64,000 bases of DNA from Pedococcus sp. 5OH_020 (GCF_027812955.1 NZ_JAPYZV010000001.1:547769-611768); one strand, 5' to 3'. Positions 39,874-49,512 are shown, counted from the first letter of the stretch. Made by a program: numbers and translations. Notes: a model not told the origin generated them from the sequence alone.

Positions 39874-41367
39874 GTGCCCACCCTCAACGAGGTGCTGCAG
39901 ACCTCCACCGACCTCGCACCGGCAGAGGTCGAGTGGCTGCAGCTGCTCGTGGGTGACTGGCAGCTGATCTCCGACCTGTCCTTCGCCGACCTTGTGCTGT
40001 GGGTTCCCGGCGGTATGGAGGGCTGGCTGGCTGTCGCCCACGTCCGGCCCACGACGGGGCAGATGGTGTTCTTCGAGGACGTGGTCGGCCGCCGCACACA
40101 CCGAGGCAGACAGTCGCTGCTCGACCAGGCGTACGGCGACGGTCGCATCGTCCGGGAGCGGGACCCGATCTTCCGCGACGACATGCCCGTCCGGGAGGAG
40201 GCCATCCCGGTCGTCCGGGCGGGCCGGGCGCTGGCGGTGATCACCCGCCATACGAACCTTGCTGCGATGCGCACCCCGAGCCGGCTCGAGCTCACCTACC
40301 AGGCGCTCGCTGACGCACTGGCTCGGATGATCGCGGCCGGCGAGTTTCCCAACATCTCGGCCCCCACCGGGCAGCGCCGGGGCGCGCCGAGGGTCGGCGA
40401 CGGCGTCATCCGGCTCGATGTCAACGGCGTCGTCTCCTACGCCAGCCCCAACGCGCTGTCGGCGATCCACCGGCTGGGTCATGTCGGCGACGTCATCGGG
40501 GAGCTGCTGGCCAAGGTGGTCGCGGACCTGCTGCGCGACGAGTCGCCGGTCGACGAGTCACTGGCTGTGGTGGTCACCGGACGCGCACCGTGGCGGACCG
40601 AGGTCACCTCGCGGGGCGCCAGCGTGTCGATGCGAGCCATCCCGATCACCGAGGCGGGTGAGCGGGTGGGAGCCCTGCTCCTGCTCCGGGACGTCTCGGA
40701 ACTGCGCCGGCGCGAGCAGGAGCTCATCACCAAGGACGCCACGATCCGCGAGATCCACCACCGGGTGAAGAACAACCTCCAGACGGTGGCCGCGCTGCTG
40801 CGGCTCCAGGCGCGACGGCTTCCCGAAGGAGAGGCAGGCAGGGCTGCCCTGGAGGAGGCGGTGCGCCGGGTGGGGGTCATCGCCCTGGTCCACGAGACCT
40901 TGAGCCAGGGGTTCGACGAGACGGTGGACTTCGACGACATCGCCGTGCGAGGGCTGCAGGCCATCACCGAGCTGGCGAAGATGGAGCACCCCATCTCCTC
41001 GACCGTCATCGGGACCTTCGGCACGTTGCGCGCGGAGGACGCGACGGCCATGGCGATGATCCTGTCCGAGCTCGTCCAGAACGCGGTCGAGCACGGTCTC
41101 GCGGAGACCGGCGGTGGCTCGATCTGTGTCGAGGCCAAGCGCACGGCCGACGACCGGGGAGAGGAGGTCCTGTCCGTGGCGATCGTCGACGACGGGGCGG
41201 GGCTGCCGTCGGACTTCAAGCCCGGCAGGTCGGGGCTGGGGACGCAGATCGTGGAGTCCCTGGTGCAGGACCTGCGCGGACGGATCATCTGGGAGGCGGC
41301 GGAGCCTCGAGGGACGAAGGTGCTGTTCCGGGCCAGGCTCCGGCCGTTGGCTCGGGATGGTGCCTGA
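39874..41367 (+). CDS. pdtaS: PdtaS-type sensor histidine kinase
   Basis: A 497-aa soluble kinase. An N-terminal GAF domain (~1-150) is followed by a PAS-like region (~170-280). The HisKA_2 phosphoacceptor box is IREIHHRVKNNLQTVAALLR near residue 292, and HATPase_c has ELVQNAVEHGL, VDDGAGLP and SGLGTQIV. This architecture matches M. tuberculosis PdtaS (Rv3220c), which partners the RNA-binding ANTAR regulator PdtaR. The adjacent whiB1-type gene gives the same neighbourhood as Rv3219-Rv3220c. No PdtaR gene is in the window. Confidence 0.92.
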   Translation: MPTLNEVLQTSTDLAPAEVEWLQLLVGDWQLISDLSFADLVLWVPGGMEGWLAVAHVRPTTGQMVFFEDVVGRRTHRGRQSLLDQAYGDGRIVRERDPIFRDDMPVREEAIPVVRAGRALAVITRHTNLAAMRTPSRLELTYQALADALARMIAAGEFPNISAPTGQRRGAPRVGDGVIRLDVNGVVSYASPNALSAIHRLGHVGDVIGELLAKVVADLLRDESPVDESLAVVVTGRAPWRTEVTSRGASVSMRAIPITEAGERVGALLLLRDVSELRRREQELITKDATIREIHHRVKNNLQTVAALLRLQARRLPEGEAGRAALEEAVRRVGVIALVHETLSQGFDETVDFDDIAVRGLQAITELAKMEHPISSTVIGTFGTLRAEDATAMAMILSELVQNAVEHGLAETGGGSICVEAKRTADDRGEEVLSVAIVDDGAGLPSDFKPGRSGLGTQIVESLVQDLRGRIIWEAAEPRGTKVLFRARLRPLARDGA

Positions 41368-41480
41368 GTCGCCGCCGCGAGGCGAGCGGCGCGAGCGGCC
41401 TTGCACCAGGGAGCAGCTTGCCGACACCCCGACGCACCGTGGGGCGGATCGCGACACGCGGGACACCCTCGGACACGGAT

Positions 41481-41516
41481 GTGCCCCACAACGCGCCAAG
41501 GCGCGTCGCGGGGCAC
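41481..41516. terminator. Bidirectional hairpin terminator between pdtaS and whiB
   Basis: A two-part stem: GTGCCCC (41481-41487) with GGGGCAC (41510-41516), and ACGCGCC (41491-41497) with GGCGCGT (41500-41506), with symmetric 3-nt internal loops and a 2-nt apical loop. It sits between convergent genes, 113 bp after pdtaS and 13 bp after whiB. Confidence 0.7.
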
Positions 41517-41529
41517 GCGACGAGAGAAG

Positions 41530-41778
41530 TCAGCCGGCGCGACGGGCGCGAGCGTTGCGGCGCTTCAGCGCGCGACGCTCGTCTTCGGACATGCCACCCC
41601 AGACGCCGGCGTCCTGGCCGGACTCGATGGCCCACTTGAGGCACACGTCGATAACTTCACAGCGTCGGCAAACAGCCTTGGCCTCCTCGATCTGGAGAAT
41701 CGCGGGGCCGGTGTTCCCGATGGGGAAGAACAGCTCCGGGTCCTCGTCGAGGCAGGCAGCGCGGTCGCGCCAATCCAT
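41530..41778 (-). CDS. whiB1: WhiB1-type iron-sulfur transcriptional regulator
   Basis: An 82-aa Wbl protein. Four cluster cysteines are C9, C37, C40 and C46 (CxxC spacing kept). The turn motif GVWGGMSEDERRALKRRNAR is at ~58-77, followed by a basic C-terminus. WhiB1 carries a nitric-oxide-sensitive [4Fe-4S] cluster and binds the sigma factor; it is essential in mycobacteria. The ATG at 41778 has AAGGAG 10 nt upstream (41789-41794). It is close to full family length. Confidence 0.95.
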   Translation of the reverse strand: MDWRDRAACLDEDPELFFPIGNTGPAILQIEEAKAVCRRCEVIDVCLKWAIESGQDAGVWGGMSEDERRALKRRNARARRAG

Positions 41779-42138
41779 GAAGATCGTGCTCCTTGTGATG
41801 ACAGGGGTACGCCCAGTGCGACGAGGTCCCCGGTTGCGGACCTCACGGCACGGACGCGTCATTGCGGTGTGTGCGGGGTCGTGCACCTGGGCAGTCGCGG
41901 GTCACCGGAGTTCCGGGTGCCATTTCCACACAGGATGAAACGCACGCGCGCCCCATTTTGAAGGGCTGCACGCTCCTCTGCCAACGGGTTGGCGCATGTT
42001 TCTGTTCCAGCCTCACAGATGGAAGGGCTTTTGGGCAGGTCCCAGGCCGTGAGACCGTCTCGCAAACGTGAGGCTTTGGTCACATTGCGAGACGGGGCGC
42101 CCCTGACTTGGCACGCACCAGGACCTACTGTGGCCGTC
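41779..42138. other. Intergenic region upstream of whiB1 and the gene at 42139
   Basis: A 360-bp divergent intergenic stretch. It holds the whiB RBS (41789-41794) and the TACTGT -10 element of the gene at 42139. Long upstream regions are usual for whiB1. No other gene is seen. Confidence 0.6.
42126..42131 (+). promoter_or_regulatory. Predicted leaderless -10 element
   Basis: TACTGT fits TANNNT and ends 7 nt before the GTG at 42139, supporting that start over the GTG at 42130. Confidence 0.4.
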
Positions 42139-42549
42139 GTGAGCGAACCGCGCGGGACCGGGGGCGTCGAGCAGGCCCACCGACCCGGGAGGTTCCGTGC
42201 CGTCGCGGCTCTGGTCTGCGCTGTCGAGGCAGTCGTGCTGCTGGCGTTCTGCGCCTTCTACCTGTGGGAGCTGGCCCGGGGCGAGGGCGACGACCCCAGT
42301 CGAACCGTCATGTCCGCGGTGCTCATCGCCCTCACCGCTGTGGCTCTCGGCCTGTTGGGTCGCGCGTGGTGGCGGGGAGCCAGCTGGCCGAACGCCCCCA
42401 CGGTCGTGTGGAACCTGCTGCTCCTGCCGGTCGCGTGGAGCTTGGTGCAGGGCGACCGGGCGGTCGTGGGGGCTCTCGTGGCTCTGGTCGCGCTGCTGGG
42501 GATCGTCGCTGCGGTGCGCAGCAGCCCCGGCAACGGCGGCACTGCCTGA
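42139..42549 (+). CDS. Small membrane protein of unknown function
   Basis: A 136-aa protein with four hydrophobic segments (for example AALVCAVEAVVLLAFCAFYL and VSAVLIALTAVALGLLGRAW-like stretches). It resembles small actinobacterial integral membrane proteins found near whiB1, but I do not recognise the family. It converges on the FtsK-like gene with a 43-bp gap. Confidence 0.75.
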   Translation: MSEPRGTGGVEQAHRPGRFRAVAALVCAVEAVVLLAFCAFYLWELARGEGDDPSRTVMSAVLIALTAVALGLLGRAWWRGASWPNAPTVVWNLLLLPVAWSLVQGDRAVVGALVALVALLGIVAAVRSSPGNGGTA

Positions 42550-42592
42550 CCTCGCCATGCGAGGTGCCGACCACGCGGCCGGGTCTGGAACG

Positions 42593-45500
42593 TCAGCAAC
42601 GGCGCTGGGCCTCCGAGGCCGTCTGGTCCGGCGATGCCACTTGGACTGGTATCGCGGCTCCCTGGCGAAGCAGATGCCCGCGGCCCGGCACCGGACGCGC
42701 AGCCGGGGCCAGCCGCAGCCCGAACAGCTCTGCGTCACCGGCGGTCCGTGGACCTAGCAGGATGCCGGTGCGATGCCGGCTCAGGTCGACCGCCAACCCG
42801 CGATACTGAGTCGCCATCCTGCTGGGATCTGCCCCGCAGATGACGACGCCGTGGTGCGCATCCACCAGCCTGGCCATCTCCTGCAGTGCCGGCTCGACCG
42901 GACTGTCCACCACGTCGTGGGCCAGGTCCACCACCACAGCCAAGGAGCTCACCCGGCGGCGGAGGTCGACGAGTGGCTCCGGCTGGTCGGGATGGGACCA
43001 CAGCGCCACCCGTGGGTCGTCGCGCAGCCTGTCCAAGGCACCGGGTCGGCCGGCGACGACCGCCAGCGGGTGCCCTTGCTGCAACAGGCCACGGGCCAGC
43101 ACCAGCAACGTGGTCGACACCCCACTGCCCGCGGCCCCGCACACCAGCCAACGCCGACCGTCGTCGACCAGCGACAGTCCGACCGGGTCACCACTGTCGC
43201 CGCCGACCCCTGCGAGAACCACGCCCGCCCGCCGGTGCGTCGACAGGCTGGTCTCGCTGACGTGGTCGGGAAGGTCGACCATCCTGAACGCCGTGGCGTA
43301 TGCAGGCGTCACGGGTGACGTGGGAGCGGTGCCCGCTCCGATGGTCCCTCCGACGAGTGTCGCGGTGGTCGTCGGCGTGGGTTTCGGCGTGGATGTCGGG
43401 GTGGGTGTTGCGAGCTGGACCTCCGTGCCGTCGAGCAGGAGTCCCCGGCCGGGTGGCTGACGACGCGGAACCCTGGAAGGGGCCAGGCCGGCGAGGATGG
43501 CATCGGTCGGGTCGGCCAGACGGAGCAGCACCCTGCGCGAGAGTACCGAGGCGATCGGGCCGAGCAGGAGTGACCTGTCACCAGCGACCATTGCGCGCAC
43601 GCCCACTGCCTCACCCTCGCGCAGGAGAGCGGTCAGCCTTCCCACGAGGGTCGGCTGAGCCTCTTCGAGATGGTGGCTGAGCAGCTGCCAGTCGTCGATC
43701 AGGACGAGCATGGGCGGACCCGCGTCCGAGCGCGGGACCGGGTGGTCGGCCTGCCGCGGGGCCAGCGAGCGGCGTGGACTCCTGGACAGCCGTCCTCGGC
43801 GCCCGGCGACCTCCTCGGCGAGTCGTCCCAGGAAGCGCTCGAGCCGGGCGATGTCGGCGGAGTCGACGTGCGTCCCACACTGCGGCAGTTCCGTGAGGGC
43901 CGCCAAGGAACCGCTGCTGACCGCGTGCAGATGCAGCTGCGTTGCATCGAGCCTCGCCGAGAACGCCTGTGCCGTGGTCAGCAGGGCCGTCGAGCGGCCG
44001 CTCCCGCTCGACCCTATGAGCCCCCAGTGTCCGGGCAGCCGCAGGTCGACCACCAGGGGCAGCTGCTTCTGTCGTTCCGGATAGTCGGCCAGCCCCACTG
44101 AGGCCGTGAGATCGCCGCCCTCGGTGGGTGGCAGAGAGTACCAGCGCACGTCCTCCGGCAGGACAGGAAGCCACGCGGGGCGGCTGCTCGTGGCCGCGAG
44201 CTGCGCTGCCGCCCCCCTTACTGCCGTGACGATCTCGCCGAGCTCGCTGCCCTCGTCGCTCGCCGAGGGCAGGGATGAGAGGACGGGGTCGCCGAACGTC
44301 ACCGTGCGAACGTTGATGCCGTCGAGCCGGCGTGCCGGCTGCCCGCCCACGTGGGCGGCGTGGAACAACGTCAGGCCGCCGTCACCCGTGCGGGCGAACC
44401 CGCGCCCGGGAGTGTCCTGCGCCAGGCCGGCCGCGTCGGGAGCGTCGATGACGTCGGACGAGTCGGCCGCGTCCCTGACGCGCAGCGCGACGCGAAGGTT
44501 CATGTTCGCCCTGATGTCCCAGGTGACCACCCCGGCCGGACGCTGCGTCGCCAGGACGAGGTGGACGCCGAGCGAGCGACCCAGGGAGGCGACGCGCACC
44601 ATACCGTCGACGAAGGAGGGGAGCTCCTCGGCGAGTGCCCTGAACTCGTCCACGACGACGACCAGCCTCGCCAGTGGAGCCGCGGCACCGTGCGGGCTTC
44701 CCTGGTAGGCAAGGAAGTCCGTCACCTCGGCACCTGCGAGGATCCGCTCCCGCCGCCGGAGCTCCGAGCGCAAGGACGTCAAGGCACGCTCCGCGAGGTG
44801 CTCGTCGAGGTCGGTGACGACTCCGGCGGTGTGCGGCAACACTGCGCAGTCTCGGAAGGCAGCACCTCCCTTGTAGTCCACCAGGACGAACGACAGGTGC
44901 TCCGGCCGGTTGTGAAGGGCCAGAGAGGCCACCAGCGTCCGCAACAGCTCGGACTTGCCGGATCCCGTCGTCCCCGCCACCAGGACGTGCGGCCCGTCCG
45001 CAGCCAGGTCCAGCCACCACGTGCCGTCGACAGTGAGGCCGACCGGTACGCGGGTGGCGTGTGGTCGCGCTTCCCAGCCGGCCGCCACGGATCTGGAGCC
45101 CGGCCGCTGACCCAGGAGCTGGCCCAGTGCGACAGAGGCGACCAAGCCCGCGCCGGTGCGGGCGGCGGCCGTGGTGTCGCGCAGCGGCGCCAGCGCCCGG
45201 CTCAACCTGTCGGACCACCAGTCGCCGGCGGCGTCGAAGCCCTCCAGCACCTCAGGTTCGCGGCCGGCCCCCACCAGCGTCGGATGCTCGGACTGCGTTA
45301 CGTCGAGCACTGCTGCGCACTCCGTCGGAAGCAAGGCGCCCGCCTGGTCCAGCGCGATGGTGCATACCCCTACCGCCAGTCCCTTCCGGAGGACGACAGG
45401 CAGGCCTGGGAGACGTCGTAGTGCGGCAGCGCCGTCCAGCACGAGGACCGTCCAGGGCCCGCCCCAGGGCTGCGTGGGTCCGGGACTGGCCTGCGTCCGC

Positions 45501-46945
45501 CCCCGGACAACCTCGGCGAGCCGGCCGATGGTGGACCGGGCGACGGCTTCGTCCCAGTCCAGCACGGCCGCGGTGCCAGACCGCCGAGCTCCGTTCGGGC
45601 CTCGTTGATGAGGCAGCCGTTGGAGCCACTCCCAGCGCTGCTGAGTCCCACTCTCGGCGCCCACGACGACGAAGTCGACCTCGGTGGGAGGGTGCAGGGT
45701 AGCAAGCTGGCCGAGGAGCAGGTGAGCCACACCGGCCACTCGGCGACGATCGCCGCAGATGCCCAGCACTCCCACGGCGGCGAGGGGTATGACGCAGGGC
45801 ACTCTTCCCATGAGCACGTGGTCGGCGCTATGCCCTTCGGCTGGCGCCAGCAGCCGAACCGGGGAGGCTCGGGTGCAGAGCCCGACGCTCACGGCGAGGG
45901 CGTCATCGTCACCTGCTCCACGCTCCCACAACCGGGGCGACGGCCCAGTCGCGATCTCGAGCAGCTCAGCAGCATCGGGATAGGCGTGTCGTAGCGCTGC
46001 GGCCGACTGAGCCGCGGTCGCTCGAGCGCTTGCCATCGCCGCGTCGTACGCCCGTCGATGCTCGGCCAGCTCCGCGGCATAGCGGCGTCGAGACCCCCAT
46101 CGGTCACTCACCGCAGTCCCGCCCATCATGAGCGGCGTCATCAGCGCGAAGGCCATCATCGCGGGGCTGACGGCGAAGGCCATCACGGCGGCCACCGGGA
46201 GGGGAAGGAGTATGGGCAGCCAGGGCAACCGCACGGGTTGCGGCGCCCTGGGTGGGCTGGGGAGAGCGACGGAGAGCGCCGGGGGAGCGGATGGCAGGCG
46301 TGGTCGGCGGTTCACTCCTCGCGTCCCGTCACCCCGCTCGACCGTGGGGGCCGGCAGCGCATGCGGTAGGCGCAGGACGAGCATGGTGTCGCCCAGGGTG
46401 ATGGGAGCTTCGGCCTCCAGGCGGCAGGGGCGTGAGTCCACCGGCTCGCCGTCCAGGCGCGTCCCGTTGAGCGAGCCGAGGTCTCGAACCGTGACACCGT
46501 CGGCGGTGACCACGACCTCGGCATGGAGCCGAGACAGTCTCGCGTCGGCGAGACACAGGTCGGCCTCCCGGGACCGTCCGATGGTGTACCGACCGCTGAC
46601 CATCCAGAGCACGTGACCAGCGTCCGGACCATGAGTGACCGCGAGCGCCACTGGCGAGGGCCGTTGGGGCTGCTGCTGCTCCGTCCGCCGCCCTGACGCG
46701 AGCGCCACGGCGGCGCCGTCGAGCAGCGGCGCAGACCCTGGACGAGTGAGAGGTCCAACCGCCTGCCCGCCGACCCAGATCGTCCGGTCGGGGGAGTCCG
46801 GAAGGCCCAGGTGTCGGCTCAGGGCATCGGCGAGCTCCTGGGTGGTCGTGCCCTCCGGCGCTTCCACCTCCACCTCGGTGACGGTTGTGGAGGGCTCGGC
46901 GGCGGTTGTCGGGTGCTCGGTGACGACGGACAGGCGAAGCAGCAC
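42593..46945 (-). CDS. FHA-FtsK/SpoIIIE multidomain ATPase (EssC/EccC-like)
   Basis: A 1450-aa protein. Residues ~1-85 are ubiquitin-like/variable. An FHA domain spans ~105-185 (GRYTIGRSREADLCLADARL, LGSLNGTRLDG). Two membrane helices lie at ~243-290, and three FtsK/SpoIIIE-type ATPase domains follow. The first is canonical, with Walker A GTTGSGKS near 657 and Walker B LVVVVDEFRALAE. The second (GSSGSGRST, ~975) and third (GAAGSGVST, ~1268) lack the P-loop Lys. This is the layout of type VII secretion ATPases, where domain 1 is the motor and the others bind substrate. No WXG100, EccB/D or EsaA gene is adjacent. Confidence 0.88.
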   Translation of the reverse strand: MLLRLSVVTEHPTTAAEPSTTVTEVEVEAPEGTTTQELADALSRHLGLPDSPDRTIWVGGQAVGPLTRPGSAPLLDGAAVALASGRRTEQQQPQRPSPVALAVTHGPDAGHVLWMVSGRYTIGRSREADLCLADARLSRLHAEVVVTADGVTVRDLGSLNGTRLDGEPVDSRPCRLEAEAPITLGDTMLVLRLPHALPAPTVERGDGTRGVNRRPRLPSAPPALSVALPSPPRAPQPVRLPWLPILLPLPVAAVMAFAVSPAMMAFALMTPLMMGGTAVSDRWGSRRRYAAELAEHRRAYDAAMASARATAAQSAAALRHAYPDAAELLEIATGPSPRLWERGAGDDDALAVSVGLCTRASPVRLLAPAEGHSADHVLMGRVPCVIPLAAVGVLGICGDRRRVAGVAHLLLGQLATLHPPTEVDFVVVGAESGTQQRWEWLQRLPHQRGPNGARRSGTAAVLDWDEAVARSTIGRLAEVVRGRTQASPGPTQPWGGPWTVLVLDGAAALRRLPGLPVVLRKGLAVGVCTIALDQAGALLPTECAAVLDVTQSEHPTLVGAGREPEVLEGFDAAGDWWSDRLSRALAPLRDTTAAARTGAGLVASVALGQLLGQRPGSRSVAAGWEARPHATRVPVGLTVDGTWWLDLAADGPHVLVAGTTGSGKSELLRTLVASLALHNRPEHLSFVLVDYKGGAAFRDCAVLPHTAGVVTDLDEHLAERALTSLRSELRRRERILAGAEVTDFLAYQGSPHGAAAPLARLVVVVDEFRALAEELPSFVDGMVRVASLGRSLGVHLVLATQRPAGVVTWDIRANMNLRVALRVRDAADSSDVIDAPDAAGLAQDTPGRGFARTGDGGLTLFHAAHVGGQPARRLDGINVRTVTFGDPVLSSLPSASDEGSELGEIVTAVRGAAAQLAATSSRPAWLPVLPEDVRWYSLPPTEGGDLTASVGLADYPERQKQLPLVVDLRLPGHWGLIGSSGSGRSTALLTTAQAFSARLDATQLHLHAVSSGSLAALTELPQCGTHVDSADIARLERFLGRLAEEVAGRRGRLSRSPRRSLAPRQADHPVPRSDAGPPMLVLIDDWQLLSHHLEEAQPTLVGRLTALLREGEAVGVRAMVAGDRSLLLGPIASVLSRRVLLRLADPTDAILAGLAPSRVPRRQPPGRGLLLDGTEVQLATPTPTSTPKPTPTTTATLVGGTIGAGTAPTSPVTPAYATAFRMVDLPDHVSETSLSTHRRAGVVLAGVGGDSGDPVGLSLVDDGRRWLVCGAAGSGVSTTLLVLARGLLQQGHPLAVVAGRPGALDRLRDDPRVALWSHPDQPEPLVDLRRRVSSLAVVVDLAHDVVDSPVEPALQEMARLVDAHHGVVICGADPSRMATQYRGLAVDLSRHRTGILLGPRTAGDAELFGLRLAPAARPVPGRGHLLRQGAAIPVQVASPDQTASEAQRRC

Positions 46946-47740
46946 GGAGGAACGCTAGGGGCGCGGAGCCTGGCTGTGCCGGTTGTCCACTGGTCTCGGG
47001 GTGCCAGGACTCCTCCCGGCCCCGTCCAGTGATTCGACGCAAAGTTAAGTGAACCGAAGGTAACGGGGGAACCTAGCCGCGGAGTGCGTCGGGATGGCAG
47101 GGTGATCGTGCTACCAGGGGGGTGGGCGCATGACTGCAGTGGCGACGGTGGAGTCCGAGGTTCGGGAGCTCATTCGCCGCTCGGGTCTCGATCCGGCGAA
47201 GGACGGTCGAGAGCTCGACCGGCTGGTGCGCGATGCTGTGGCGGACTACGAGGAGCGCTCCCTGCACGGGGGACTTCCGGTCCTGAGCGACGTGGAGGAC
47301 GCCGTCAAGTCGGTAGTCGACGCCGTAGCGGGGTTCGGTCCGCTGCAGCGGTACTTCGACGACCCGACCGTCGAGGAGATCTGGATCAACGAGCCGACGA
47401 AGGTGTTCGTCGCCCGTGCAGGCGTGGCAGAGCTCACGACGACGATCCTGACCGCCGACGAGGTACGGGATCTGGTGGAGCGGATGCTCAAGTCCAGCGG
47501 CCGGCGGGTAGACCTGTCCAGCCCCTTCGTCGATGCCGTGCTTCCGGACGGCTCGCGGCTGCACGTCGTCATCCCGGACATCACCCGCACGCACTGGTCC
47601 GTCAACGTCCGCAAGTTCGTCGTCAAGGCTTCGCATCTCGAGGACCTGGTACGGCTCGGGACGTTGACGCCCGCCTCGGCCGCCTTCCTCAGCGCAGCCG
47701 TCGCGGCCGGACTCAACATCCTCGTCGCGGGCGGCACCCA

Positions 47741-47750
47741 AGCCGGCAAG
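47741..47750. repeat. Left attachment site (attL core) of the integrative element
   Basis: AGCCGGCAAG here and AGCGGGCAAG at 52377-52386 match at 9 of 10 positions; the shared core GGCAAG (47745-47750) is the GK codon pair of the cpaF P-loop. Crossover must fall in or next to this core because cpaF is in frame across the two outer ends. Confidence 0.75.
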
Positions 47751-47770
47751 CCGACGAATCGTCAATGCAA

Positions 47771-47790
47771 CCCCATCTGTTGGGATGGGG
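47771..47790. repeat. Inverted repeat just inside the left end
   Basis: CCCCATC (47771-47777) and GATGGGG (47784-47790) form a 7-bp stem with a 6-nt loop, 21 bp from the attL core. It could be a recombinase or directionality-factor binding arm, or a short hairpin insulating the cargo gene from cpaF transcription. Confidence 0.4.
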
Positions 47791-47820
47791 TGAACACGAG
47801 AAAATGTCGTCACCCTGGGA

Positions 47821-47826
47821 CATACT
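47821..47826 (+). promoter_or_regulatory. Possible leaderless -10 element for the SIR2 gene
   Basis: CATACT ends 6 nt before the GTG at 47833, a CANNNT variant of the leaderless -10 pattern. It overlaps the end of the chimeric cpaF frame, so read-through from cpaF is the alternative source of transcript. Confidence 0.3.
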
Positions 47827-47832
47827 GACGCG

Positions 47833-49512
47833 GTGGTAGATGTCATCAGACGCAGGCGGGCCTTTCGTATGCCCGAGGAGCTCGTTGCAGCCGTCTCGGA
47901 GCGACGAGTGATCCCCTTCGTTGGAGCGGGCTTCTCGCTGACCTTGGGGCTCCCAGACTGGGGTCAGTTGCTCGCCAATCTGTGCAAGGAGCTCGACGTG
48001 GGTCTGAGCTTCGAGGAAATCAATGACTATGCGAACAGCGACTTCCTGCAAATTGCGGAGTACCTGTACATCAAATCCGATCGACGCATTGGTCCCCTGC
48101 GCCATGTGATCGAGCAAGGCATGGTTGGAAGGGACATTAGGCCTGCGACGTCAACGCCTCACGTAGAACTGGCAAACCTAGGTGCCCCTCAGATATATAC
48201 AACGAACTACGATGACATGCTTGAAAAAACGTACCGCGCGCTGGGACTGTCATTCTCAGTTGTTGCGCTACCAAAGGACGTTGCTCAGGTAAATACGCGA
48301 GACACGCAAATAATTAAATATCACGGTGACTTGCGTCATGAGGGAACGCTGGTTCTAACAGAGTCCGCTTATTACAAACGACTTGACTTTGAGTCGCCGA
48401 TGGATCTTAAATTCCGATCAGATCTGTTGGGTAGATCGGTCCTGTACATGGGGTACTCGTTCCGCGACATCAATATCCGGCTCATTTGGTTCAAGTTGAT
48501 GCAGATGATGCAGGACATTCCTGAATCGGATAGGCGGCCCTCGTACATCCTTCGCCTAGGGCCCAATCCTGTCCTCGACGAACTCTATAAGGACGTCGGT
48601 CTGCGGACCATCGTTCTCGACCCGGCGTCGAAGTTCAACGATCACGACCGGCGCGAGTTGCTGGGGGACTTTCTGGGGGAGCTCGCTACGCAATCCAGCC
48701 AGGCAAGCCCCCCTTCGTCCAGAGGTAAGCAGTTCGCATCTGCGGGCTTCATTCAAGAAATTGCGTTGCGCATTGGCGCAGACACTAACCCTGCGGATGA
48801 GTTCCTCCAATTTGACCTGCCCGGCTCAAATTCGGTGACGATGGCTATCCGGCGTATGGTGGTGAAGGATGTGCCCCAAGATCTTGAGGACGCGTATCGG
48901 GAAGCTTTGTATGACGGCATGGCGCACGTGACTTTCCTGCCGCCTCCATACGTGATCCCTCTTGGTCGAAAGATAAAGCAGTTCGGGCCTCACCAGAACG
49001 TTACGGAGTTCTTCCTGCGTATGCTGCGTGGCGGCAGCGAGCAGGTGCATAGTGTGCGTCCGATCTTAGGGACAGCCAGCCTCCCTTGGCAGACGATCTG
49101 GGGTGCGGAGGTCTCTGAGGCCGCAGTCCGGCGACTGGTGCGCGAAGCGAGGCGTGAACTGGCATGGACGAAAGCGGGAAACGCCGACGATGACCTCGTG
49201 TATTGCGTTGATCTGCTGAAGCGCGTCGTGTCCGGCCAAATCTTCGGTCCTACGCCTGACTCAAAGCTGATGGCGCAAGCTGCTTCGATCATCTCTGAGT
49301 CGGAACAGATCTATCCGGCAATGACATCGTATGAGCCGCCAGCCGACGGTGGTCCTTTGTTGGATGGGGCCCTGGCTCAGGTTCAAGCTCGTCGTGAGGC
49401 GATCGAGGCGGGAGAGATCAAAAAGGATCCGGAGTACGAAGGGACACGCGGGGTCCGTTTCGCGTTTGACCTTGAAGCCCCGGACGATGGAGAGGATGAG
49501 AGTACTGGCTAG
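47833..49512 (+). CDS. SIR2-family protein, predicted NADase defence effector
   Basis: A 559-aa protein. The N-terminal SIR2-like domain (~25-245) keeps GAGFS (31-35), TTNYD with N125, KYHGD with H164 and the late GYSFRDINIR, i.e. the NAD-binding and catalytic Asn/His set of SIR2 NADases. The C-terminal ~310 residues (from ~255, after a Ser/Gln-rich linker) match nothing I recognise and may sense infection. SIR2 proteins of this kind deplete NAD on phage infection. Gene interior is locally AT-rich (for example around 48190-48330), unlike neighbours. GTG start at 47833. Confidence 0.87.
   Translation: MVDVIRRRRAFRMPEELVAAVSERRVIPFVGAGFSLTLGLPDWGQLLANLCKELDVGLSFEEINDYANSDFLQIAEYLYIKSDRRIGPLRHVIEQGMVGRDIRPATSTPHVELANLGAPQIYTTNYDDMLEKTYRALGLSFSVVALPKDVAQVNTRDTQIIKYHGDLRHEGTLVLTESAYYKRLDFESPMDLKFRSDLLGRSVLYMGYSFRDINIRLIWFKLMQMMQDIPESDRRPSYILRLGPNPVLDELYKDVGLRTIVLDPASKFNDHDRRELLGDFLGELATQSSQASPPSSRGKQFASAGFIQEIALRIGADTNPADEFLQFDLPGSNSVTMAIRRMVVKDVPQDLEDAYREALYDGMAHVTFLPPPYVIPLGRKIKQFGPHQNVTEFFLRMLRGGSEQVHSVRPILGTASLPWQTIWGAEVSEAAVRRLVREARRELAWTKAGNADDDLVYCVDLLKRVVSGQIFGPTPDSKLMAQAASIISESEQIYPAMTSYEPPADGGPLLDGALAQVQARREAIEAGEIKKDPEYEGTRGVRFAFDLEAPDDGEDESTG

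Larger units (their letters stand above)
47130..47828 (+). pseudogene. cpaF: 5' part of a second cpaF, cut in its Walker A motif by an integrative element
   Basis: The first ~207 residues are a normal CpaF N-terminal domain (EEIWINEPTKVFVARAG, DGSRLHVVIPDITRTHWSVN) leading into LVAGGTQAGK. At the lysine codon (47748-47750) the sequence switches to element DNA and reads a 26-residue foreign tail to a stop at 47828. The lost continuation, TTLLNCIASAIPPRE, resumes in the same frame at 52387. The product would lack the entire ATPase core. RBS-like GGGGGGT precedes the ATG. It is divergent from the EssC-like gene. Confidence 0.93.
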
